Assembly (NCBI GenBank): GCA_016987375.1
Contig: PJRA01000196.1
Location: 843,974-882,849 of the forward strand
DNA from: Brachionus koreanus
Taxonomy: Eukaryota; Rotifera; Eurotatoria; Ploima; Brachionidae
DNA: 38,876 nt
Reading direction: 5' to 3'
Shown: positions 1-10,400 of the stretch, piece after piece
Layout of the letters: every line of letters begins with the position of its first letter
Position numbering within the stretch: position 1 is the stretch's first letter
Translations under genes and position numbers: made by a program
The notes under the pieces: model-generated
Told to the model about the DNA's origin: nothing
The model's input: the letters and a program-made list of their open reading frames with translations, nothing else
The model's database searches: none

Positions 1-342
1 TAATTGGGTGAATTCGGTCAATATTCTGAAAAATAGGTTAGTTTTCGGGCTAAATATATACAAAATTAGGGGTAACTGGGTAAACCTAATTCACCAAATA
101 AAGCTTCACCTAATTAACTGCAGGAGGTAAAGGGGTGACTAAAAAAAACGGGTCTAATTCGGTGACTATTTTGGAGTTTTTGAATTTGACAAAATTTTTG
201 GTTTCAACATTTAATTAAAAAATCAAAAGTATTTTTTTTTTTAAATCCTATGTCAAAGTTTGTGGAGCTCTAAAATTTAAATAATAGAACAAATTCTTTA
301 AAGTCAAAAATAAAAAATTTTTAAGACAATCAATATTTTTTA
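1..342. other. Left-edge non-coding stretch with repeated GGTGAATT-type motifs
   Basis: No coding frame is convincing. The first 170 bases carry the short motif GGTGAATT(A/C)GG or close variants several times in both orientations (near 8-17, 84-95, 105-113 and 146-165). This suggests the cut end of an inverted-repeat element, but the other end is not visible. The remainder is AT-rich and is presumably the 3' flank of the minus-strand gene that ends at 343. Confidence 0.3.
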
Positions 343-1614
343 TTATCTGGCATTAAAATTTTGTTCTTTATCAAATATATTTAATTGAAGTGCATGACAG
401 TGTTTATTACATTCGTGTTCATCAAAAAATTCATTAATAGCTTTTAATCCAAGATCGGATGAACCAAACCGATTGGAAACACAGCTATAAATTACTGGCT
501 CAGTTAACATAATTTTATCTTCAACAAAGATTGTTCTAAAATCTTTTAAAATTAACTGATTCTTCGAAAGTTCAAATGAAAAATGAGTCAAACAATCTAG
601 TTCTTCTTTTATATCATTTTCTATATTTTGATTAGATGAAATTTTAGATTCACTAATATCAAGTGACATTTTAATAGCTGCAATGTAAAAATTTTTGTAT
701 GTTATTTGAACAATTTTAGGAACAATGAAACGTTTCATATAATTTGAGTTGAAAATTTTGACAATCAAACTAGCTGTTAAATGAACTTCGATGATTTGAT
801 TTAAAATTTCTTGACTATGAAAAATTTGTGTCCAATAATAGCTTGTTTTACCATTCCATCTCCTTACCAAACAATTAATTAGATACAAGTTGTGCGAACT
901 ACTTAGACAATCTTGGAATATTTTGAAAAGATAATTTGACTCTTTTTTAATTGAATATGGCTCAAAAAGAGATTTTTTATAAAAACTTATCAATGAACAA
1001 CACTCAGTTTGACGAATTAGTCTGGACAAATAATTGATTTCATCAGGTCCAGCTGTTTTATTTAGAAATTCTTTCACATTATCCAGTGAGTCAAGTTTGA
1101 ATCTTTTTAAAAGTAAAATTTTGCTAGCATGATGTAAAAATTTTGATTTTAAAATTGTGTCGTTTATTAAATTGTGAGTAATTATTGAAGATGAATCTTT
1201 TATAAAATAAATATCTTTTAAATCCAACTGATTTTTTATTTCATCTTGATAGAAGATAAATCTATTAAAGCTTTCTCGGTATTTACTGTCAAGATAAAAT
1301 GTCAAGTTCAACACCACACAAATTGAATTTTGACGCCATTTTAAATTTAATATGTCCTGGCGAAATTTTATTATATCTACATTTGACTTGTATATGTTTT
1401 GTTCATCAAAATCAATCATTATAAAATTATTTTTGGAATGATCAAAAAATGTTTTCGCATGGCGACAATTTTCACACTCGAGTTTTTCATTTAAATATAA
1501 AAACTCTAAATTGGTTGAATAATCACCATGAATCAAAAATAAAATATCAACATCTTTTGAATCAATTGTATGTTTCATATAATCATAAATTTTCTCTTTA
1601 TACATGGCATTCAT
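343..1614 (-). CDS. Intronless divergent vWA/alpha-kinase-like protein (probable pseudokinase)
   Basis: Single uninterrupted frame of 423 aa; ATG at 1614 with an in-frame stop 9 nt upstream. The C-terminal third is an alpha-kinase C-lobe: a His at the family zinc position (LTHFSFE), then LTEP where active kinases have LTDP, then RFGSSDLGLKAINEFF and the zinc-binding HECNKHC. The family's DLQG motif is degraded to DFRT, and the N-lobe strand that should carry the ATP-binding lysine reads SYYWTQIF. The N-terminus (VDILFLIHGDYSTNL) resembles the first strand of a vWA domain (VDICFMIDTTGSM in the neighbour at 4438-14090), but the MIDAS DxTGS is gone. It spans both positions where the neighbour has introns without interruption. 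I infer a retroposed or intron-less paralogue that kept the zinc-stabilised fold but lost catalysis. It could also be a decaying gene, although the frame is intact. Confidence 0.75.
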   Translation of the reverse strand: MNAMYKEKIYDYMKHTIDSKDVDILFLIHGDYSTNLEFLYLNEKLECENCRHAKTFFDHSKNNFIMIDFDEQNIYKSNVDIIKFRQDILNLKWRQNSICVVLNLTFYLDSKYRESFNRFIFYQDEIKNQLDLKDIYFIKDSSSIITHNLINDTILKSKFLHHASKILLLKRFKLDSLDNVKEFLNKTAGPDEINYLSRLIRQTECCSLISFYKKSLFEPYSIKKESNYLFKIFQDCLSSSHNLYLINCLVRRWNGKTSYYWTQIFHSQEILNQIIEVHLTASLIVKIFNSNYMKRFIVPKIVQITYKNFYIAAIKMSLDISESKISSNQNIENDIKEELDCLTHFSFELSKNQLILKDFRTIFVEDKIMLTEPVIYSCVSNRFGSSDLGLKAINEFFDEHECNKHCHALQLNIFDKEQNFNAR

Positions 1615-2641
1615 TTGAGCGACTTAAAGTTTTATTAGTTAAAAAAAAAAAACTTTTTTAAAAAGTCTCGCGACAATTTTTTTTAGTACGGTCTTAAAAT
1701 AATTGGAAATTATATGTTAAAAAATAAAAATTTAAAATGGAAAAATTTTATTGAAAACTAAAAAACAAGCTACAAACGGCAGGGTAAAATTTTTGATGAA
1801 CTTTCAGTTTGCTCTTTTTGCTCAAATATTTTAACTGCGTAAAAAGTTGTGCATTTTTTGAATATTTCACAAGGTTCAAGAAATGCAAATAAAATTAAAT
1901 AAGAATAAAATTAAGAAGTTTTAAATTTTTTCAAAAAATAAAAGTAAAGTAAATTTAAAAATTGAAAAAAATTTGAACTTAAAAAGCTTTTGACATTAAC
2001 TTAAAAAAAACAAATTAAAAGTCCGGACTTGAACCCCTAAAATTTTGGCTCTGGGGTTTTTACATATGCAGATCACGATTTTTAGGTCGAAATTGGGATC
2101 TGCAGCTAGTGTGAACGTTTTGCATTTCTTGAACCTTATTTAGAAATTTTTTAAAATTTAAAATAGAAAGTTCTAAAATTTAAAATTCAGTGGAATTGCG
2201 CATTTAAAATTTTTGAGCGAAAAACGCAAGTAGAAATTTGATCAAATTTTACATTAGATGAGCATTTATTACCATGTAAATCTAGATGTAGTTTTTTACA
2301 ATATATAACTAACAGACCACATAAATTTGAAATAAAATTTTGCTTATTTTTTCATATTTTTAGACTTTTTTTTGTTGACCTAAATTAATTCTAAGGCTAA
2401 AATTTTTTAGTCTAAATTTTACACATTTTTTTTCTCAAAAATAATCTTAGTTATGAAAAATTTTTCTGTTTTAGTTATAATGCAAAATGAATAATTTTAT
2501 GTTATTTTATTCTTAAATTGATTAGCATAGATTAGAAATAAAAAACAATGGCTATGAAAAAAAATTAAGAAAAAACACAGAGGTAAAATTTTACCCATGT
2601 CTATTATATATTAGAAGACAAATTATTGAAAAAAAAAAATT
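1615..2641. other. Intergenic AT-rich spacer with one MITE-like element
   Basis: No gene is visible. Apart from the inverted-repeat element at 1871-2137, it is low-complexity A/T sequence with runs of A and T. It separates the 5' end of the gene starting at 1614 from the 3' end of the coiled-coil gene ending at 2642. Confidence 0.6.
1871..2137. repeat. MITE-like element with perfect 19-bp terminal inverted repeats
   Basis: The ends are AAGGTTCAAGAAATGCAAA at 1871-1889 and its exact reverse complement at 2119-2137, enclosing about 230 bp with no coding capacity. The interior also has a CAGATC/GATCTG pair around 2070-2103. No clear target-site duplication was found, so the superfamily is not assigned. 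Confidence 0.6.
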
Positions 2642-4290
2642 TTAAAAATTTAATATATTATTAAGTTGGCTCTTAATATTTGTAAAAAAGTAGCGTAAAT
2701 TTTGAATCGCTTGAGTAATTAAAGTACCTTGTTCTTTTTTAATAGAATTTTCCATTACAATTTTTCTATTTTGATTTTCTATTTCTATTTCTATAAAAAA
2801 TAAAAATTAAAAATAAAAATATTTTTTCGAGTAAGGTACCTATTTCTCTCTTTTGAAGAGCTTCAATTTGTCTTTTTAAAAGAAAAGCTTGATGCCTTAT
2901 TAGATCTAAATCGTATGATACATCATAGCCTTCAATTATTTTTCGTTTGGGTAACTGTTTAAGTTTTGACACTAACTGATCAATTTTTTCATCAATTTGC
3001 TCATAAGTTTGAAATGTTTCAATTAATTCTTTTTCTTTTTCTTTTGTTTCGATTGAATTCGTTTTTTCAATATCATAATATATTTCTGAAGTCAATTTTG
3101 ATTTAAACTTGACTTTAAAGCCTTCTTTCTAATTTCAAAATAATTCTTTTTTATTTACAATGCAAACAAAAAAATGTAATTTGAAATTTACGTAGTTAGA
3201 TCTTTAAAATCTTCTTTATTTTTTACTCAAAGTTTTATTAAAATATGTCAAATAGAAAAAATAGATATATTTGTTTTAATTAAAATTAATTTTATTTTTG
3301 AAATTAAGAAAATAAAAAACCAGCTTGGCGACAGTGTGCTCTGTTGCTTTTAATTGAATTTTCAATTTTTAAAAAAAATTTATTATTAGCTGACTCAAAT
3401 AAAATAGAATAAACGACAAGCAGAAGAACTCCCGACGGGTTTTTTAGACCCATTTTTGAAAAATTTAAATTTGAATTTTTTCACATATATAGTAAGACGG
3501 TCTAATTATTTTATGTGTGAACGGGGTGACAACTTTTAAATTTGCCTAGAAAATTGTTAATTTTGTGTAGGGATAGGAAATTTTTTTCTAAAAATATATA
3601 ATTTAGCGTCCAGAGAATTTGAATAAAAAAACAGCTTGTTGAAAAAATTTTTTTTTCTAATTTTTTTTGAATCAAAAATAAAATTGGCTAAAATGAGTGA
3701 TTTTCGGCAAAATGAAAATAATTTTACATTTTTATATTTTTAGATTTTTAGATTTTTTGTGCAATATTTCAGAAAATTTTTAATTTTTATTTTGTTCACC
3801 AAATAGTTAGAGAGAGTTTTTTTAATTTTCTGAAAAACTGCACAAAAAATCTGAAAATATGAAAATTTAAAAATGTAAAATTATTTTCATTTTGCCTGAT
3901 TTTCTATCAAATTATGTTTTTGATTCATGACTTAAATCTCAGATATTTTAATTCTATATATAGAAGATTTTGCCATTGTATCTCGAAAGATTTCAAAGAA
4001 TCCTAAAAAAAAAATTTTTTTTCAATTTTTTTTCTTAGTGCCAAAATTAACCCAATTCTTGCCGAAATTCACATAATTTTTGAAATTATATTGTACATTA
4101 TTAAAAAGATATTTTAGTTTAAAAATTTCTAGCCTACTTTAGATATTTTGTAATGTTTACAAAGCAAGTTTTTGTTTTCATCAATTAAATTTTCTTTTTC
4201 TTTTAATTGTTTATTGCTATTAAACCTCTGATCCTTTAATTTAAATTTAAAAATAAAAAAAAAAATTTTTTTAAATTCACTTACATCCAT
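2642..4290 (-). CDS. Small Lys/Glu-rich probable coiled-coil protein, four exons
   Basis: Reconstructed from four minus-strand exons: 4285-4290 (only ATG GAT, then a GTAAGT donor), 4138-4233, 2840-3128 and 2642-2790. The introns are 51, 1009 and 49 nt, all GT-AG, and the phases (0, 0, 1) fit. The 179-aa product is highly charged, with heptad-like stretches such as KEKEKELIETFQTYEQIDEK and LIRHQAFLLKRQIEALQK, so a coiled coil is likely. There is no signal peptide, membrane segment or recognised domain. The first coding exon is only two codons, so the true start is less certain than the other exons. The 1-kb intron contains the MITE at 3706-3896. It lies between two alpha-kinase-type genes on the same strand, but nothing in its sequence links it to them. 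I do not recognise the family. Confidence 0.6.
3706..3896. repeat. AT-rich MITE (family A), copy 1
   Basis: Nearly palindromic 191-bp element. The left arm begins GGCAAAATGAAAATAATTTT and the right arm ends with its complement (...ATTTTCATTTTGCC). Each arm continues inwards for over 50 bases to TTTGTGCA/TGCACAAA. The core contains AGTTAGAGAGAGTTTTTTTA. The same core and arms recur at about 17355-17549 (opposite orientation) and, more decayed, at about 25943-26110. Confidence 0.7.
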
Positions 4291-4437
4291 TTGAAGAAAT
4301 TTCTAAATTTTAAATAATTAATTAACTAATTTATTAATTAAATTTTCTTCTCTTTAAAACGACTTAAATCGTTTAGGAAATTATTGAAAAGATTTTCAAG
4401 TATATTATTATTAAGTTTTTATTTAAACCAAAAAAAA

Positions 4438-7400
4438 TTAGCCAGTAATTTCTGTGTTCAAAGGACCGGTGTTGCGGTCTGGGAGAATTTGATATTTGTG
4501 TTTTGCAAGTTTTAGATGCTTACAAATATGGTTGCATTGATGAGTGCGAAAAAACCTTTTTATTCCCTTAAGAGATAAATTTGTAGTTGAAAATCTGTTA
4601 TAGCCTTCTGGTGATGATATTGCTGGATCTGTTAAAAGGTATTCTTTTTCATCTAGGCGAAAACCTTGCAAATCGTTTACAATCAAGTATTCTTTGGTAG
4701 CTTGATAGGTCCAGTGAGCAAATGCATCTATTTATTACATTAAAAATTAATAAATTTTTTGAACTTCGACAAGATTTTTATTAATTTTTTCGGATAAAAC
4801 AGGGATCAAGAAATTCTAAGAATTCTTTTAACTTTTTTCTGGTGTAGAATAAAAATGGCACAAAACTTAAGTTTAATTTGCTATAAGAGTGGACAAGACC
4901 GTCCCATCAGACTGATCCTAGCTTTAGAATAAAAAAAAATAATTTCAAAAAGTTGAATTTTCGATAAGTTAGTAAGAAATGTACAAAACCATCAAAAAAG
5001 GTTTGTACAACTTTGCTAAAAGTAACCAAAATTTGACTAAAGCTGAAGTTGTAAGGCAATTCATTGGTCTTGGATACAAAAAATGTTGTGTTTATCGTTA
5101 GCTAGATATTATAGAAAGGTTTTACAAGACTATGTCAAGACTGTTCGCTCTAGGCTCGATATTATACGTCGTCATGGAGTTCAATGTCTTAACTGATATT
5201 ATTTTTTTTAAAATAGGAAGGTTCAGTAATAATTAAAAAATTTAAAGCCTTTGTTAAAAAAAAAATTTTTTATGAAAAAATTAATTTGTGCAATTTTTTA
5301 TTCTACACCGGTAACTCATCAATAATTACTGAAAAGTCTAGCTTATTGATTTTTTTTTATTTAATCAACCCAATTGCCAAGATCGGTCCTTGTTATTACC
5401 CAATATTCTATTGCTTCAATTATTTTGTACAACTTTTTGTCAAGACTTTATTTATAATTTATTCAATTGTTAAATCCAAATACAAGCAAAACAAAAATAC
5501 TTCCTATTTTGATAAATTAAAATTAATAATAATAATAATAATTAACCCTATTCTATCCTAGCGGATAATGGTGAGGCGCTCATCTCCTTTTCTAGCACCT
5601 TTTTGAGCAACGCTCCGATCTGACACAGAGGCTTCAGGCAGTGTGGATGATCAAATTAAAATTAACTTATATAAAATTTTTTTTAAAAAATACTGCAAAA
5701 AAAAAGCAACATGGCAACAAGCTTCACTTTTTTTACTTAAAGTACTTTTGCTTATGCAAAAAAAAGACAAAAAATAAAACATCAATAAGATTTTAATTGA
5801 TTATTGATTTTATTTCCTAAAAATTAAAAAAAAAAAATAAAAAATTTATTTTAGGTATGTTGTGCTTTTCTTAAAATATTTTTCAAAAATAGCTATATTT
5901 TTGGTCTGGGTAATTATGTGACCCACCGTTCACAAATTTTGTGACCTAAATCTTTTCTCGTATTATGTTTACATGTTTCGTGAATAAAATTTGCTGAAAA
6001 TTACAAATTGTTAATATCATTGAATGAAAAAACTATAACTAAAATATCTAAAGGTTTATCAAACAAAAAAACATTAAGATATTGAGCAGTTAAATGATTT
6101 ATTTTGGTCACAAAATTTTTTTTTTTTGATCACATTTTTTCATTTTTGAACAAATAATTTGACTCGTAAAAAAATTTTTTTAACCTTTACTTTTTTTCAC
6201 ATAATTTTAGGTCACGAAACATGTGAACGGTGGGTCATCTAATTACCTAGAACTGTTTTTATTATTTTTAGAAAAAAAATAGATAAGCAAGTTTCAAATA
6301 GATTTAAATTCAAACTCTTTTGAAAATTATTTTTTAATTAATTCTAAAAATATATTTAAATTTAATTTTTTTTTGATTAATATTAATTAAAAAATCGAAT
6401 ACCTAAAGCACATGAGTAGATATCCTCATTCAAACCACCAGCATTATTCATCCATTTAACAAATTCTCCTGGTATAAACTCTTCAATTGAATAATATTCT
6501 CCTGTCTCTTCAATTTGAATCAAATTTACGTCAACAAATTTAATATTTTTGTCAATTTTAAGAATGTCAAAATATTTAGTTGCCAAAATTTTTGCAATCA
6601 GTTGAGTTTCTATCATTTCAGTGTAAAATTTCATTGTATTGTGATAAGGGTCGAGAGAAGCAGTTTTTTTCAGAACAAATTTGCTTCCATTTAAAATACC
6701 AGCATAAGCATATCTGATAGCACCTTTCGCAAATGGCTTTTCAGCCAAATAAATAACAACTTTTTGCTCAGTTAATTGAATTCTTTGGTCTTTAATATCA
6801 TCAATTTCACCATTAAATTTAGCTTTATACAAAGTTGCTCGACACTGCCTCATATTCTGAATCTTCCACGCCAAAGAGCTTCGATCAACAGATATTTTTT
6901 TCAATGATTTACCAGCCAAGCAATGCAAACTTTGAGATTTTGAATCAGTAATTGTCGAAGATACTGAAGACGAAACAAGTTCGGACAAATCTTCTGCAGA
7001 ATTTAGATTGACAACTTTTACTCTACTGCCGTCTAAACTGTTTAAAACCTTGGTAAACTCATCTATCATTTTGACAGTACTTTTGTTTATTTCGGCAAAA
7101 TAATAGCTAATATTTTTTTCAGTCAAGTTTTTCAATAGATCTGTGATTTTTAGGCCTCGTGGATCACCGGATGGATAAGAATCTTGGGCATCTATATGAA
7201 ACTGTTTACCATGACATGGAGCATCACCAATATGAAACAAAACCCTGCTCATATTTGACCACATTAGTTTGCTAACTTCCTTTGAAATTAATTAACTTTA
7301 AGTTTTAAACAAAAATTATTGAAATGGTAATCTTGAATTTTGTTGTATTAAAAATAAAATTTAAACTATAGAGTACAATAAAATTAAAAATTATAATTTT

Positions 7401-10400
7401 TTTTGTTGTAAATTTAAAATATTTTAAAACCTGATTTAAAAAATACAATTTATCTTTTAAAAACTGAAAAAATGTTTAAATTGCTTGATATGTTTGAATT
7501 GAACTGTAAAGAAAGATCATTATTAACTAAGTAACGTCAAATTTTTCATGATATTTGTGAAAAATATCAATTGAAGTATTAAAGACGCGCTTGGAATACC
7601 AAAAAATTAACATTAGAATTATTCTAACTTTTTAAATTACAAATTTTTCTTAAATAAATTGATTAACGATTGAAAATGGATTGAATGCACGATTCTTAGA
7701 AATATTTTTTGAAAATTATGAAAATGTTTTAAATCAATTTTTAATTGCAGTTTTTTAATTTTTAATTTAGTTTAAAGTTTAGATGAAAAAAAAAATATTA
7801 AAAAATTTTAGTTTTAGTTTTGACTGTGAAGAAGTAAAAATAAATGTATGGATTTTTTGTTTTTCTTTTCTAAAATATTGAAATATCGTTTAGTTTATGA
7901 TCAAATTAAAATCATCATTCTCAAAAAAAATTTTAATTTAAATTTTTTTATTTTAAATTTTACTGCAGAAATATGTTTTTAAAATAAACATTCAATGTTT
8001 AACTTAATTTTTATGTCTGCAAATTTCTGTTAAATTTTTATGCATGCAGAATTATGCACAATACTTATACAGTATCCACAATACGAATTATGCTTTTGTT
8101 TTTCATGTTTGGCTACACATGAAAAAATGTCTCTGCATTTAGAACTTATTCTTCAACAAAAGCACTAACAAAACAGGCAATTGAACTTGAGGCAATCAAG
8201 GAAATAGGTATCAGTAGTTGTGAACAGCCATTAGCAAAAAAGAGTAGATGGGAAGCAAATGAAAAAGTAATTAAGAATAAACGTGGATCAAAAAACAAAA
8301 AAAAATACTTATTTTATTTTTTTTTGTTCTTAATAAGTAGATTTTAACTTGAATGTCATTTTTTTGTTCAAATTAAATAATTAGTGTTTAAAAACTACCC
8401 AATCCAGCTGCACCAAGCGACATGCGACCAATAGCTATAACCTCGGCACCATGTAAGATCATGGAACGCATAATCGCCAAGCAGATACTGCGTCTAGCTC
8501 GTGAAAAGCTTCTCGCGAACAAACAATTCGGCTTCCTAGCTGGCAGATGCACAACTGATGCACTGATCATTGTATTAGATGAATGGGGTAGAACTATAGA
8601 CAGAAGGCATCAGAAAGTGATTTGGTTTTTCTTCGATTTTGCTAAGGTTTTCGACCTAGTTGACCACGAAAGACTCATATCAGGATATTTCTACCCCAAT
8701 GGCTTATCAATTGGATAGTTTCTTGGCTTTCAAATCGTAAACAGAGAGTCATATATAGAAGTATAGCAACAAAATGGCAAGAAGTACGTGCTGGTGTTAT
8801 CCAGGAGAGCGTCCTCGGACCCATCCTATTCCTCCTCTTCATACTCGACCTAAATGAATACCTCCCTTCTGGAGTTGAGTTACTCAAGTATGCAGACGAT
8901 ATTCTAGCTTACATTGTAGGTAACACATTTGGCGACCTTCCCCCAAAAAAAATAGTCGCAGTACAACGTTGGTGTGTTGATAACAAAATGCGATTGAACG
9001 TGAAAAAGTGTAAAGTGATTTGCATCAGCCTACCGCATTTAACCGACCTAACTGTTCCGACTGTCTATTTGCTCAACCAAACTCTCGAAATTGTCAAGTC
9101 ATATAAATACCTCAGCTTTGACCTCTCAGACTCGCTCGACCTAGATCTACAATGGAAACGCGTACGTTCAATAAACAGTCCTGTAAAGTTCCTACTGAAG
9201 CAACTTAAACTCAATGGCTGGACAACGCCAATGCTCGTCAAAGCCTACAGAGCTTATTGTATTAGTCACCTTACGTATAGCGCCGTACATCAACCTCTGC
9301 AGCTACTAAATATGAGATGAACGCGCTTAACTCCCGCCTCTGGCGTATAATTGGTATCGACGAGCAAACTGCAAGCCTGCGAATGAATACTCAAAAGAAT
9401 TCTTGCCGACCCAAGCCATCCCATCACCTCCCCTCTACCTCGCAGCCTCCTTCCAGATGCTCCTTTTCCCTACCAAACAAGAAAAGCACCATAATAGCTT
9501 TTTACATAAGTATCTCAGAAAGTTCCAATAATTTGCCCTCGCGAGCCAGCATCTTTATTAACTCGTCTTTAAAACCATTTCTCTTTTTATAATAATTATT
9601 GTACAATTAAATTTATTTCTCTAATCAATAATTATTCTTCTTCTCAATAAAACGTTTAATACTTTAGTGTTTTATTTTGTGATATACCGACATCTTTAAT
9701 GATATCACTGTATTTGTTAACTAGCTAAACCATTAGCGCTTTAGTTAACATTGAGCATAAATAGCTGCTCTTAAACGTCTAACGAGGAGATCGAATAAAC
9801 AGGCCCAAGGGTACTAATGTAAACATTACATATTTTTCAAATAAAAAATAATAAATAAAAAATTTTGTTCTAAGTTCAGTATTATAGTTTTTTTTTTGCA
9901 TAAAATAAACACAGCTAATAATTATAAGCCTTTAAATAAATAAAACTTTGATTTTTTAAATTATTTAAAAAAGTCAGTTCGATTTTACTCCAAATATTTG
10001 TTACCAAAAATGCGAAGAATAATGAAAAATAGATAAACGATATTTCAAAATTTTAGAAAACATGAAAAGAAAGTCCATCAAATTTCTCCACATATTAAAT
10101 TTTTTCTTTATTTGATTTTTTTTTTGATGATAAATAAATCCTATAATTTTTAGTGCTTTTTTTATTCTATGTTAAAAAATTTCTATATGTTTTAGTTTAT
10201 GCAATTGAATTTTAAAATTTAAAATTAAATAAATTAATGACTATCAAACGATTTTCGTTTAATTTATTTTTTTTTATTTTTATATTTTTCATTTGGACTT
10301 TTCATTTACCTTTTATTTTTTCTAAATTTATCTATATAAAATCATTTCATAAATAAAATAAGAATAAAACTGTTATTTTATTAATGACAAGCATTTATCA

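Noticed and set aside
1449..1661. Plus-strand open frame
   Set aside because: Antisense shadow of the alpha-kinase-like gene at 343-1614; composition follows that gene's opposite strand.
2015..2045. GGGGTTCAAGTCCGGAC on the minus strand, resembling a tRNA T-loop
   Set aside because: The following bases do not pair to form a T-stem, and no acceptor stem, anticodon arm or A box is present; treated as chance within a MITE.
5286..5561. Plus-strand open frame of 91 codons
   Set aside because: Low-complexity, spans a Tc1-type terminal repeat and an (AAT)n tract; no protein-like pattern.
8388..8887. Two minus-strand open frames
   Set aside because: Antisense shadows of the LINE reverse transcriptase on the plus strand.
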